In this document: positions 54,953-64,000 of the stretch, in pieces
How the letters are laid out: each line of letters starts with the position of its first letter
Numbering within the stretch: the first letter of the stretch is position 1
DNA from: Duncaniella freteri
GTDB lineage: Bacteria; Bacteroidota; Bacteroidia; Bacteroidales; Muribaculaceae
Reading direction: 5' to 3'
Assembly (NCBI RefSeq): GCF_004766125.1
Contig: NZ_SJSA01000001.1
Location: 2,108,001 to 2,172,000 of the forward strand
Length of the DNA: 64,000 nucleotides
Position numbers and translations under genes: made by a program
The notes under the pieces: model-generated
The model's database searches: none
What the model saw: only the letters and a program-made list of their open reading frames with translations
Told to the model about the DNA's origin: nothing

Positions 54953-57571
54953 ATGGCGAAGTCAATCGTGGAAACTCCTCTTATGAAACAGTATATTGCG
55001 ATGAAGGGCAAGCATCCTGACGCGATATTGCTATTTAGGGTGGGGGACTTTTACGAGACTTTTTCAGAGGATGCGATAACTTCTTCTGAGATTCTTGGCA
55101 TCACTCTTACCAAGAGGGCTAACGGTTCGGCTCAGTATGTTGAGCTTGCCGGATTTCCTTATCATGCTCTCGACACGTATCTTCCGAAGCTCGTCCGGGC
55201 CGGCAAGCGTGTAGCCATATGCGAACAGCTCGAAGATCCAAAGGCAACCAAGAAACTTGTAAAGCGCGGTATCACAGAGCTTGTGACTCCGGGTGTTGCC
55301 ATAAATGACAATGTGCTTGACCATCGCGAGAATAATTTTCTTGCGGCAATTCACTTTGGCAAGCAAAAGACCGGGGTGGCTTTTCTTGATATATCTACCG
55401 GAGAGTTTCTTACAGCAGAGGGCTCGGTTGATTATATCGAGAAACTTATGAACGGTTTTGCTCCGAAGGAGGTGCTTGTCGAAAGAGGCAAAAAACGTAT
55501 GGTCGAGGAGTCGTTTGCAGAGCATTATTATACATTTGAGCTTGATGACTGGGTTTTTACCGATTCATCGGCGATGGATAGGCTGCTAAAGCAGTTTGAG
55601 ACATCATCGCTCAAAGGATTCGGTGTGGATAAGATGCCGGCAGCTATAATCGCTTCCGGCGCGGTTCTGTATTACCTTGATATAACCCAGCATACCCATA
55701 CCCAGCATATCACATCCTTGTCGCGTATCGAGGAGGAAATGGCTGTTAGGCTTGACCGCTTCACGGTGCGTAATCTCGAATTGGTGCGCGCTATGAGCGA
55801 GGACGGAAAGAGCCTGCTTGATGTAATTGACCGTACTGTCAGCCCTATGGGTGCCCGTCTGCTTCACCGCTGGCTTCTATTTCCATTGAAGGACCACAAA
55901 GAGATAAACAAGCGTCTTGACATTGTGGAGCATTTCTTCAGGGCATCGGACGATCGCGACTCTCTGCGCGAGGCTCTTGAACAGATAGGGGATATGGAGC
56001 GTCTGATAGGCAAGGTGTCGGCTCTTAGGGTAAGCCCTCGCGAGATGGTGCAGTTGAGAAATGCATTGAGGGTCATTCCTGAGATAAAGAGGGTGTGTGC
56101 TTCGGCTGATCTTCCTGTTCTTAACTCCATAGGGGAACAATTGAATCCTTGCAGCACTATTGTCGATAAAATAAGCAGGGAGATAGTCGATGATGCGCCT
56201 GCCGCACTCAATCGCGGCGAGGTGATCAGGGCAGGCGTGGATGCTGAGCTTGACGAGCTGCGCGAGATTGCTTACAGAGGGAAGGATTATCTGTCGTCGC
56301 TCCAGCAGCGGGAGAGCCAGCGCACCGGAATCCCATCGCTAAAGGTGGGATATAACAATGTGTTCGGATACTATATAGAGGTGACCAACACTCATCGTGA
56401 CAAGGTGCCTCAGGAATGGATACGCAAGCAGACACTTGTCAATGCCGAGCGTTACATCACTCAGGAGCTAAAGGATTATGAAGAGAAGATACTTGGAGCT
56501 CAGGACAGGATTGCTGTCATCGAGCAGCGTATATACACCGACCTTGTGACGCAGCTTTCGGATTATATTCCGGCGATTCTTCTTGATGCCCAGCTCATAG
56601 CCCAGCTCGATGTGTTGGGGTCGTTTACACGCGTGGCGATTGAGAACAGGTATAACCGTCCGGTGGTGGATGATTCTTTGGAGATTTCTATAGTGGAAGG
56701 CCGCCATCCTGTGATAGAGAGAGAATTGCCTCCCGGAGAACCGTATATATCCAATACCGTGAACCTGTCCAATTCCGGGACACAGGTGATGATGATAACC
56801 GGGCCCAACATGTCGGGTAAGTCGGCTCTTCTGCGACAGACTGCCCTCAATGTGCTGCTTGCGCAGATTGGCTCGTTTGTGGCAGCCGAGAGCGCGCATA
56901 TAGGTGTGGTAGATAAGATTTTTACCCGAGTGGGGGCTTCCGACAATATCTCGCTTGGCGAATCGACATTCATGGTGGAGATGAATGAGGCTGCGTCCAT
57001 ACTCAACAATATGAGCGAACGCTCACTGATTCTCTTTGACGAACTTGGGCGCGGCACCTCTACATATGATGGTATCTCCATAGCCTGGGCTATTGTGGAG
57101 TACATACATGAACATGGCAAGATGCATCCCAAGACTCTATTTGCCACACATTACCATGAGCTCAACGAGATGGAGAAAACGTTCTCGCGTGTGGTGAATT
57201 ATAATGTGTCGGTGCGAGAGATCGATGGCAAGGTGGTGTTCCTCCGAAAACTCTCACGTGGCGGCAGCGAGCATAGCTTCGGCATACATGTCGCCAAGCT
57301 TGCCGGTATGCCTCAGGTGATAGTCAAGAGGGCCGATGAGGTGCTCAGGCATCTTGAATCGGTGAATCGTGAAAGTGATAAGGCTACTGCTGAAAGGTTG
57401 GCTTCTCCGTCAAATGTTCATGAGGGCATGCAGCTGTCGTTCTTCCAGCTTGATGATCCTGTGCTTGCCCAGCTTCGTGATCAGATTCTTGGTCTTGATA
57501 TCAATAATCTGACTCCGATGGCGGCACTGAATAAGCTCCATGATATAAGGACTATCCTCACAGGTAAATGA
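54953..57571 (+). CDS. mutS: DNA mismatch repair protein MutS
   Basis: MutS recognises mismatches and starts repair. The 872-residue protein has domain I with the mismatch-wedge motif (RVGDFYETF) at about 28-36, the connector, lever and clamp domains, and the ATPase domain with Walker A GPNMSGKS near 617-624, the [15 protein letters not shown]alker B and ATHYHEL. A C-terminal helix-turn-helix follows. Length is normal. Its domain I is strikingly similar to the insert in the conjugative element's methylase/helicase. The stop overlaps the alkyltransferase start by 4 nt, forming a DNA-repair operon. Confidence 0.97.
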   Translation: MAKSIVETPLMKQYIAMKGKHPDAILLFRVGDFYETFSEDAITSSEILGITLTKRANGSAQYVELAGFPYHALDTYLPKLVRAGKRVAICEQLEDPKATKKLVKRGITELVTPGVAINDNVLDHRENNFLAAIHFGKQKTGVAFLDISTGEFLTAEGSVDYIEKLMNGFAPKEVLVERGKKRMVEESFAEHYYTFELDDWVFTDSSAMDRLLKQFETSSLKGFGVDKMPAAIIASGAVLYYLDITQHTHTQHITSLSRIEEEMAVRLDRFTVRNLELVRAMSEDGKSLLDVIDRTVSPMGARLLHRWLLFPLKDHKEINKRLDIVEHFFRASDDRDSLREALEQIGDMERLIGKVSALRVSPREMVQLRNALRVIPEIKRVCASADLPVLNSIGEQLNPCSTIVDKISREIVDDAPAALNRGEVIRAGVDAELDELREIAYRGKDYLSSLQQRESQRTGIPSLKVGYNNVFGYYIEVTNTHRDKVPQEWIRKQTLVNAERYITQELKDYEEKILGAQDRIAVIEQRIYTDLVTQLSDYIPAILLDAQLIAQLDVLGSFTRVAIENRYNRPVVDDSLEISIVEGRHPVIERELPPGEPYISNTVNLSNSGTQVMMITGPNMSGKSALLRQTALNVLLAQIGSFVAAESAHIGVVDKIFTRVGASDNISLGESTFMVEMNEAASILNNMSERSLILFDELGRGTSTYDGISIAWAIVEYIHEHGKMHPKTLFATHYHELNEMEKTFSRVVNYNVSVREIDGKVVFLRKLSRGGSEHSFGIHVAKLAGMPQVIVKRADEVLRHLESVNRESDKATAERLASPSNVHEGMQLSFFQLDDPVLAQLRDQILGLDINNLTPMAALNKLHDIRTILTGK

Positions 57572-58089
57572 TTGTTGGGAAGTCAGTCATATTGCAGCGG
57601 TACCGTTCGCCGTGCGGAGAGATGATGCTCGGAGCGATTGGCGACAGTATATGCCTATGCGGTTGGATAGGGCGCAGCGGATATGAAAGGGACCTGGCGA
57701 GAGTTACGAAGCACTTTGGAGCCTGTGTCGTGCATGGGACATGTCCGGTTATCGATATAGCGGCAGAGCAGCTTGATGAGTATTTTGCAGGCGAGCGAAA
57801 AGTGTTTGACCTTCCGCTTGTATTTTCCGGGACCGAATTTCAGAACATGGTATGGAACGGACTGCTGCGTATACCTTATGGTGTTACAATATCGTATGGT
57901 GAAGAGGCTTCTCGTCTCGGTTGTCCTAAGTCGGTTAGGGCAGTGGCTTCTGCAAACGGTGCGAATCCTATAGGTGTAATTGTGCCGTGCCATCGTGTGA
58001 TAGGTGCTGATGGTTCCCTGACAGGCTACAGTGCGGGCACTGATATAAAAGCATTCTTGTTGAGATTGGAAGGTATAGACCTTTTTTAG
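57568..58089 (+). CDS. ogt: methylated-DNA-protein cysteine methyltransferase
   Basis: This suicide enzyme repairs O6-alkylguanine. The 173-residue protein has the C-terminal DNA-binding domain ([53 protein letters not shown]) with acceptor cysteine C141. The N-terminal domain is short and divergent. It starts inside the mutS stop (ATGA), so mismatch repair and alkyl repair are co-expressed. A perfect hairpin terminator follows. Confidence 0.92.
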   Translation: MIVGKSVILQRYRSPCGEMMLGAIGDSICLCGWIGRSGYERDLARVTKHFGACVVHGTCPVIDIAAEQLDEYFAGERKVFDLPLVFSGTEFQNMVWNGLLRIPYGVTISYGEEASRLGCPKSVRAVASANGANPIGVIVPCHRVIGADGSLTGYSAGTDIKAFLLRLEGIDLF

Positions 58090-58100
58090 ATTGCAGGAAA

Positions 58101-58144
58101 ATCATAAATGCCACGGAACATTGACGCTCCGTGGCATTTATGAT
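58101..58144. terminator. bidirectional terminator between ogt and the barrel protein gene
   Basis: ATCATAAATGCCACGGA (58101-58117) and TCCGTGGCATTTATGAT (58128-58144) form a perfect 17-bp stem with a 10-nt loop, followed by TTTTATTT. Confidence 0.9.
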
Positions 58145-58176
58145 TTTATTTACGATCTGTTTTGTGACTGACGGAT

Positions 58177-60969
58177 TTAGAATCTGCGACCGCCGGGGCG
58201 ACCACCTCCCCATCCGCCGTGACGTCCGCCACGGAATTCATCGCTCCCTTTGGGTTCATTCCCCTTTCCGAATGTGTTGAAACGGTAGGAGACTGAGAAC
58301 ATGAAATAGCGGGTAAGCACATTGCTTTCGGAGTCATCGATGTAATTGGCATTGATGCTGCGACGTACGCTGTTTACCTGGTTGAGCAGGTCATAGACAC
58401 GTACCGATACTGTGAGCGCTTTGTCCTTGAGGAACTGCTGTGACAGTGAGGCGTTCCACATTATTGACCTCTGGTCATATCCGGCAGAATAGCCTTTGGT
58501 GTCGGAGTAGTTCACATCGCTTTGGACTGTGAGTCCCCACGGAGTGTAGTAAGTGGCGTCGAAACGGCCTCCGTAACGGTGGATTGTGCGGTTGGACTGC
58601 TTCTGAACGGTGTTGTGGGAGAACTGTACGCTATATTGCGGACGCAGTTCAAATTCGAAATTATCGGGGCGGAACGCAATTCCGGGGCTTTCGAAGATGT
58701 TGAAGTCAAGGGCGCGGTTTCTCACTCCGTTGTTGTAACCGATGTTCTGTGAAGCGTTTCCGAAAATATGGTTTGAGATGGTCCATTTTTTGTTTTTTAG
58801 AGGCATTGACATCATATTCATGAGTCGGGAGCTCCATACGCCGTTGACGTTTTTGTAGGTGGTCTCTCGTCCTGATGTCTCAGGATTGAACGTTGTCATT
58901 GATATGATGGAGTTCTGTGTGTAGCTGAAGTCTCCGTTGATCATTATCGAACGCTGGGAGTCCATGTTGAAGTCCTGGAATCGAATATTGATGTTGTGGG
59001 CGAATGACGGATCAAGGTTGGGATTACCTATCTTGATGTTCATAGGATCGGAGATGTCAGGTACGGGCTGCATCTGGCTCATAGAAGGCTGTGACGAGCG
59101 TCCGCGGTAATTAGCCTGGAGCGAGCGACGCTTGTTGAACTTGTAGCGCATACGCAGGAAGGGGGCGTAGTTCCATACCCAACGGTCCATATTGTTTTCG
59201 GACTTTATGTAGTCGATCGATTTGGTCATCTGAGGTACGAGTGCGAGTCCTACCTCATAATTTAGGTCTTTGCCTACTTTCTTGTAGCTTACTCGGATGT
59301 CCTGATTGAAATAGTTGTTACGGAACTGGTTGGAATAGTCAGGATTAGGTTCCACACCTACAGGGGGAAGAATGTCAAGGTCATAGTCGTTGGGTATATC
59401 GTAGGTAAGACGGTCGGCGTTGTTCCAACGATAGTTCATACGATAGCTGAAAGCAAGAGAGTGACCTTTTGCCGGATTGCCGAGAGGTTCGGTCCAGGTG
59501 GCTTGTGCCATGATCTGGTTGCTCCAGGTGTGATTGTCGGCATATTGGTCGAGCACATCGTCTGTTTCAAGCAGATGGTACATTATCTCTGATAGGGAGT
59601 TTTCATATTCACGAACATTCGAGAGCTGATAGCGAGAGCTGATAGAGAATGAGCGTCCGCGATGGTTCTTGAAGTTGTGGGAGTATATGAGTCGTCCGGC
59701 CAGTTCGTAGGATGTCCCTCGGTTGTGAGTGAGGTTATAGTCGGTGCTGACTTTCTCCATCAGTCCGCTGATGTTGACAGTAGAGTCGTTGGTGAATCCC
59801 CAGTGATGGTTGATGGAGAAGTTGGGGCGGAATTCGAGGGTGTTGAACGAGTCTGGCTTCCATAGTAGTCGCAGGGAGCCGTTGACGTTGTTGGAACGGT
59901 CGCGTGACAGGTTGCGTATATGTGAATATGCTGTCGAGTCAGTGAATATGTACTGACGGTCCTGTCGTGAACGAGAGCTGACATCTGTATTGGAGTACAT
60001 TATGTCACCTCCTATGCGGAACACCTCTTCCTTGCCTATATTGAAGTTTATGCCTACGTTGCGTGAGGTGGTTATGCCTCCGCGTCCGAACATGCCTCCG
60101 CGGAAACGTCCGCCGTTGCCATCGGTGAAACCGGTGCGGTTGATGTTGTTGAGATTTCCGAGAAATGTTATCTGGTTGCCGTTCCAGAAGCGGTTGATAT
60201 TGAACGATGCCGAATATCGGTCGTCGGTTCCGTAGCCAGCTTCGGCATTTCCGAACCAACCGTTGTCCATACCTTTTCTTACAGTGAGGTTTATCACGGT
60301 CTCGTCCTCGCCGTCGTCAACCCCTGTGAGTCGTGCCATGTCGCTTTTGCGGTCGACTACCTGAAGCTTGTCAATCATGTTGGCAGGTAGATTCTTGGAT
60401 GCTACCTGAGGGTCGTCGCTGAAGAATTCTTTGCCGTTCACAAGAATCTTGCTAATGGATTTGCCATGGGCGGTAATCTTTCCGTCGCTGTCGACTTCCA
60501 CACCCGGGAGACGTTTGAGCAGGTCCTCGACCACAGCATTGGGCTGGGTGTGGTAGGAGTCTGCATTATATTCCACTGTGTCCTCCATCACCTTGATCGG
60601 CGTCTTTGTGGCTACTACACTTACTTCCCCTAACAGATGTGATGCCTCTTTCATGTTGATGACACCGAGGCGAACGTTGGAGTTTTCAACTGTCACATTC
60701 TGGTGGTGTTCGCTGTAGCCTATGTAGGAGACGGATAGGATATATTTGCCTCGTTTGACACCTTCGAGTTTGAAGGTGCCTTCGAGTGAGGTTGTTACTC
60801 CTTTTACGAATGCGCTATCCTTGGCAGCAAGGAGTCGCACTGTAGCCTCCATAAGAGGATCGAGTGTGGCTGCATCCTTCACCGTCCCGGTGATTTTGGC
60901 AGCCATAGCTGATGTGGAGAATAAGAAGATTAGTGAAATCGCTGTGAGTGCGCGGTGAAGACGTGTCAT
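58177..60969 (-). CDS. outer-membrane beta-barrel protein (TonB-receptor-like, OMP_b-brl_3)
   Basis: The 930-residue protein has a signal peptide (to about A23), a carboxypeptidase-like regulatory domain (ITGTVKDAATLDPLMEATVRLL, about 25-110), a plug-like region (TPNAVVEDLLKRLPGVEVDSDGKITAHGKSISKILVNGKEFFSDDP; that is, DLLKRLPGVEV and KILVNGKEFF boxes) and a large barrel. The C-terminus is rich in Gly and Arg (GGRHGGWGGGRPGGRRF), which is unusual for a barrel end. No SusD partner is adjacent. Substrate unknown. Confidence 0.88.
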   Translation of the reverse strand: MTRLHRALTAISLIFLFSTSAMAAKITGTVKDAATLDPLMEATVRLLAAKDSAFVKGVTTSLEGTFKLEGVKRGKYILSVSYIGYSEHHQNVTVENSNVRLGVINMKEASHLLGEVSVVATKTPIKVMEDTVEYNADSYHTQPNAVVEDLLKRLPGVEVDSDGKITAHGKSISKILVNGKEFFSDDPQVASKNLPANMIDKLQVVDRKSDMARLTGVDDGEDETVINLTVRKGMDNGWFGNAEAGYGTDDRYSASFNINRFWNGNQITFLGNLNNINRTGFTDGNGGRFRGGMFGRGGITTSRNVGINFNIGKEEVFRIGGDIMYSNTDVSSRSRQDRQYIFTDSTAYSHIRNLSRDRSNNVNGSLRLLWKPDSFNTLEFRPNFSINHHWGFTNDSTVNISGLMEKVSTDYNLTHNRGTSYELAGRLIYSHNFKNHRGRSFSISSRYQLSNVREYENSLSEIMYHLLETDDVLDQYADNHTWSNQIMAQATWTEPLGNPAKGHSLAFSYRMNYRWNNADRLTYDIPNDYDLDILPPVGVEPNPDYSNQFRNNYFNQDIRVSYKKVGKDLNYEVGLALVPQMTKSIDYIKSENNMDRWVWNYAPFLRMRYKFNKRRSLQANYRGRSSQPSMSQMQPVPDISDPMNIKIGNPNLDPSFAHNINIRFQDFNMDSQRSIMINGDFSYTQNSIISMTTFNPETSGRETTYKNVNGVWSSRLMNMMSMPLKNKKWTISNHIFGNASQNIGYNNGVRNRALDFNIFESPGIAFRPDNFEFELRPQYSVQFSHNTVQKQSNRTIHRYGGRFDATYYTPWGLTVQSDVNYSDTKGYSAGYDQRSIMWNASLSQQFLKDKALTVSVRVYDLLNQVNSVRRSINANYIDDSESNVLTRYFMFSVSYRFNTFGKGNEPKGSDEFRGGRHGGWGGGRPGGRRF

Positions 60970-61107
60970 AACTGGGTGATACGTGGGGTCAAGTTGTGTT
61001 AACGTAATGATAAATAAATTTCCTTGTACGTTTATTTTGACTCCGGTATCATTATAAAGTTTAATCCAATATTGACACTTTTTGTGTTAAAATACGCAAA
61101 ATGTCTT

Positions 61108-62022
61108 TTAGAATATCTTTATGCTCGGGATATATCGTTTGGGCTGTTTCTTAAGGTCGATAAGAATGCTGTCGACATGTGCCGCCGAGTTGTTGAGATT
61201 GTGATATAACCCCGGGTCGTTGAGCAGAAGACCGAGTGAGGAGTTAGTTGAATTGAGTTTTGAGGTAGCCTCATCAAGATTGGCTGTGATGCTGTTGATG
61301 TTGCGTAGAGTCGAGTCAAGCGGCATGCGTTTCAGATCATCCGAAAGAACTGCGAGCGCGCTTGATACTTGCGAGATGTTTGCGGAAATATCGCTTACGT
61401 TCGCCATAGTGGAATTGGCGTTTTTCAGGAGAGCAGGCACAGTACGGTTGAGCTGTGTAGTGGTTGCTTCAAGGTTTGCCATTATTGCATCGAGACGTCT
61501 CACAGAGTTCACGAGAGCCGGATCGGCAGCGACAGCAGTCAGTGCCACTACAAGAGAGTCGATGTGTGGAGCGATCTGAATTATTGATGGCATGAGTTCG
61601 GTGGATACTTTATCCATAAGTCCGGACCCTACTACGCCTGATATTTTTGAGCCTACTTCTAGTAGGTTGGGGGAGGTGCCCATCCTGAGTTCGATGGTTG
61701 ATGTCCCGAGCATGTCTGTCACAATTACTGCGCTTGTCCCTTCGGGGAGCAGTAGCTGGCGGTCGAGACTTATTTCGACCTTTACGTGTCCAGGGTTGTC
61801 ATATTCATATGCTATGTCACGCACCAGACCTACTTTATAGCCGTTAAGTGTTACCGGGGCGGATTGTGCAAGTCCTGCAACATTGGTGTATGAGGCATAA
61901 TAATAATTTGCAGCCTTGAATATGTTGACCCCTTTGAGGTAGTTTATGCCAAACACGAGTGCGAGCAGGGCGATGAGCACTGAGGCTCCTATTATGATTT
62001 CACGAGAGAATAGCTTATTCAT
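61108..62022 (-). CDS. MCE/MlaD family lipid-transport protein
   Basis: The 304-residue protein has an N-terminal membrane helix (IIIGASVLIALLALVFGINYL), an MCE domain (about 38-115, NVAGLAQSAPVTLNGYKVGLVRDI) and a long helical C-terminus with repeated N/S/L-rich heptads (about 165-290). MCE proteins carry phospholipids across the periplasm. The cognate ATPase and permease genes are not adjacent here. It follows the amidase gene on the minus strand after 45 nt and may be co-transcribed with it. Confidence 0.9.
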   Translation of the reverse strand: MNKLFSREIIIGASVLIALLALVFGINYLKGVNIFKAANYYYASYTNVAGLAQSAPVTLNGYKVGLVRDIAYEYDNPGHVKVEISLDRQLLLPEGTSAVIVTDMLGTSTIELRMGTSPNLLEVGSKISGVVGSGLMDKVSTELMPSIIQIAPHIDSLVVALTAVAADPALVNSVRRLDAIMANLEATTTQLNRTVPALLKNANSTMANVSDISANISQVSSALAVLSDDLKRMPLDSTLRNINSITANLDEATSKLNSTNSSLGLLLNDPGLYHNLNNSAAHVDSILIDLKKQPKRYIPSIKIF

Positions 62023-62067
62023 AATTGTTATATTGTAGCGTTATTTTATTTTGGATTATGACTTTTA

Positions 62068-63198
62068 TTATTTGATGCGTTTGCCGTTACATGTTTTGAT
62101 GACAAATGCATCAGGGAATTTCTTTTTTACTGTTTTAAGTTGGGCGTTTGCTTCCGACATGGACTGATATGAACCGTAGGTGTATTTTACGGTACCTCTG
62201 TCGTTGTAGTGTTCTACCGGTTTAAGCCCTTTAAGACGTTTGTCGCCTGACCGGAGGACACGGGGTGATGTGAGGAATTGTATTTTATATATAATTTTCC
62301 CATCAGTGTCTTTGGTTTTGGTGTCAGGCGTATCGAGGATCTGTTCTTCCAGGCTGTCAGTTATTTCGGGTTTCTCTTCGGCAGTTCTTTTTTTCTCATT
62401 TCGAGGGGTGTCTGAAGAGGGGTGTGAGGAATAGCTATGATAACGTTTTACGCCGTTGCATATGGCTTTAGCGAGTTTGGTGCTTCCGTTTTCCGATGCC
62501 ATGAATGATTCCATGGCAGGATTGCATATGAAGTCGAGTTCGACAAGGATGGATGGCATGCTTGTGCGCACAAGTACCCAAAAAGGGGCTTGCCGCACGC
62601 CGTTGTTTTTTCGTCCGGCAGTCCTGACAAGCTGGTTCTGCACGGCTTCGGCAAGGGCGATGCTCTGGTCCATATTTTTGTGCTGCATCATCTCGAAGGC
62701 TATGTAGCTTTCAGTGGATGACGGATCAAAGCCTTCATAGGTGGTTGAATAGTCGGACTCAAGCTTCATAACTTCGTTCTCTCGCATGGCGACGCTAAGA
62801 TTGGTGTCGCTGCGGTCAAGACCGAGGGTATAGACTGCGGCACCGTTGATGCGTCGATGTGCAGGTGATTTCGAGGAAATGGAGTTAGCGTGGATGGATA
62901 TGAATATGTCGGCATGCTTGCGGTTGGCAAAGTCGGCTCTTTTCTGGAGCGGTATGAACCGGTCGCTGTCGCGGGTCATAAGCACTTTGACATCGTCCAT
63001 GTCTCTTTCAAGCATTCGCTTGAGTTTAAGTGCCACATTGAGGTTGATGCTCTTTTCATTTGTGCGCATTCCCAATGCTCCGGCATCTTTGCCTCCGTGT
63101 CCGGGGTCTATGACTATTACAAAGTCTTTAGCCTCTGCTATCGGAGCGATGCTGAGCAGGAGGAGTATGTATACTATTGTATTTAAAATGCGATGCAT
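62068..63198 (-). CDS. N-acetylmuramoyl-L-alanine amidase with SPOR-like domain
   Basis: This periplasmic amidase cleaves peptide stems from peptidoglycan, usually during cell separation. The 376-residue protein has a signal peptide (NTIVYILLLLSIAPIAEA), an Amidase_3 domain with zinc ligands in VIDPGHGGKDAG, ISIHANS and the late SILVELDFI segment, a polar linker (about 260-305) and a C-terminal SPOR-like domain (IIYKIQFLTSPRVL to the end). ATG 63198 (MHRILN) is chosen over upstream in-frame ATG 63237. Confidence 0.92.
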   Translation of the reverse strand: MHRILNTIVYILLLLSIAPIAEAKDFVIVIDPGHGGKDAGALGMRTNEKSINLNVALKLKRMLERDMDDVKVLMTRDSDRFIPLQKRADFANRKHADIFISIHANSISSKSPAHRRINGAAVYTLGLDRSDTNLSVAMRENEVMKLESDYSTTYEGFDPSSTESYIAFEMMQHKNMDQSIALAEAVQNQLVRTAGRKNNGVRQAPFWVLVRTSMPSILVELDFICNPAMESFMASENGSTKLAKAICNGVKRYHSYSSHPSSDTPRNEKKRTAEEKPEITDSLEEQILDTPDTKTKDTDGKIIYKIQFLTSPRVLRSGDKRLKGLKPVEHYNDRGTVKYTYGSYQSMSEANAQLKTVKKKFPDAFVIKTCNGKRIK

Positions 63199-63358
63199 TA
63201 TGGATTGAGACTGATATTCAATTTGCAAAATTAGCAAAAGAAAACCAAAACGAAGCCTGTAACACTAATTTTTTGGCATATCTGCGAAATTTTGTCTACT
63301 TTTGGAGAAGCAAATGATGATGGTTCATCACATGAAAACTGTTTAATGCTAATGATGT

Positions 63359-64000
63359 ATGAATAATATATACAGCAAATTGCTTTTCACGCTGGTTGTG
63401 TGGATGGCGGTGCTCTCGTGCGGCAGGCATGGAGAGGAAGTTGATATTCACCGTCTTGACCTGGAGATTTCTCATGGTGTTGTGCCGGAGGATTCGGTTA
63501 TGTATAAGGCAGCTGAAAAGCTGTTTGAGATATGTGGCTATGGCCCGGTGTATTTCCTGAGTGTGTGTGATTATGCCGACAAGTCTTCAATAAGGGAGCA
63601 TCGCGATGCTGTAGAGAGGGAATTTGCCGATATGAGCCGTGAGCGTAAGTCGCTCGGGGAGCTTTTCGGCAGGATGCGCCGTGACCTGCCTGGAGCGGAA
63701 ATACCACGCGTGTTCACGGTTATATCTCCTTATACACAGTCGGTTTTCGTTGCCGATTCAGCAGTTTATTTAGGTCTTAACCACTATCTTGGCACGGCGT
63801 ATCCTCCGTATGAGCCTTTCCCGGAATATGTGAGGAGGCTTAAGGTGCGTGATCGCATCCCTGTTGATATTGCAGAGGCTATAATCAGGACATCCTATCC
63901 GTTCAAGTCCGGTGGAGATTATCCTCAGGTTTTGGCAAGGATGGCTTATGAGGGTGCGGTTGCCGAGGCTGTGATGCGGATGGCGGATGTTGATGAGCAG
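63359..64000 (+). CDS. GldB-like lipoprotein, cut by the right window edge
   Basis: The frame from ATG 63359 is open to the last base (214 codons seen). It starts with a lipoprotein signal (LLFTLVVWMAVLSCG). The body matches the GldB pattern (DIHRLDLEI, VISPYTQSVFVADSAVYLGLNHYLG, YPPYEPFPEYVRR, ARMAYEGAVAEAVM), a family related to zinc-dependent peptidases and named for gliding motility but widespread in non-gliding Bacteroidetes. It is divergent from the amidase; the 160-bp gap should hold both promoters. Confidence 0.8.
   Translation, partial: MNNIYSKLLFTLVVWMAVLSCGRHGEEVDIHRLDLEISHGVVPEDSVMYKAAEKLFEICGYGPVYFLSVCDYADKSSIREHRDAVEREFADMSRERKSLGELFGRMRRDLPGAEIPRVFTVISPYTQSVFVADSAVYLGLNHYLGTAYPPYEPFPEYVRRLKVRDRIPVDIAEAIIRTSYPFKSGGDYPQVLARMAYEGAVAEAVMRMADVDEQ

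Noticed and set aside
58101..58144. Possible MITE from the perfect 17-bp inverted repeat
   Set aside because: Short loop, position between convergent genes and flanking T-tract make it a terminator.

Overview
The window looks like a Bacteroidales chromosome carrying an integrated conjugative-type element at its left. The clues are TAnnTTTG-type promoter elements, CTnDOT-style mobilization and excision genes, GH92/GH130 glycan genes, an OMP_b-brl_3 barrel protein and a GldB-like lipoprotein. A gut Bacteroidales such as Muribaculaceae is plausible, but the family is an inference.

Region 1 (1 to about 23.6 kb) is one end of an integrative conjugative or mobilizable element. In order it holds an oriT-like structure, a MobA-like accessory protein, a relaxase, a VirD4-type coupling protein, a DUF1896 protein and a giant N6-methylase/helicase. 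A convergent RteB-like regulator follows, then an RteC-like protein and an excision operon (small HTH protein, DUF4099/DUF3945 protein, topoisomerase-III-like Exc). Two more small HTH (Xis-like) proteins and a tyrosine integrase complete it. The integrase abuts the 3' end of a tRNA-Lys(UUU) gene, the likely attachment site. No type IV secretion genes are in view; they may lie to the left. The methylase/helicase is cut exactly after its DESH (Walker B) motif by a 3.5 kb element with three overlapping tyrosine recombinases and 28-bp terminal inverted repeats, i.e. a recombinase-in-trio (RIT) element. The same protein carries a MutS domain I insert that is 70/90 identical, counted by eye, to the chromosomal MutS encoded in this window. 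The Exc-like protein has lost the topoisomerase catalytic tyrosine.

Region 2 (24 to 39.4 kb) starts with a catalase, then a mannoside/N-glycan catabolic cluster: two intact GH92 alpha-mannosidases, a GH130 phosphorylase, NagB, a PIG-L protein, mannose-6-phosphate isomerase and a ROK kinase. The cluster is scarred. It has a frameshifted FecR anti-sigma gene, a SusC-like start codon region joined to a GH92 tail, and an in-frame GH92-MFS transporter chimera. The SusC/SusD pair is absent.

Region 3 (39.5 to 43.7 kb) is an intact IS21-family element with a 6-bp target duplication that splits a small lipoprotein gene. A TetR regulator lies upstream, with a palindromic operator candidate in front of the lipoprotein.

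Region 4 (43.8 to 64 kb) is ordinary chromosome: a TPR protein, M16-like and NlpC/P60 proteins, HtrA, a GT2, FolB, a G3E GTPase, an ABC-F protein, MutS, an alkyltransferase, an outer-membrane barrel protein, an MCE/MlaD protein, an N-acetylmuramoyl-L-alanine amidase and a GldB-like lipoprotein cut by the window edge.
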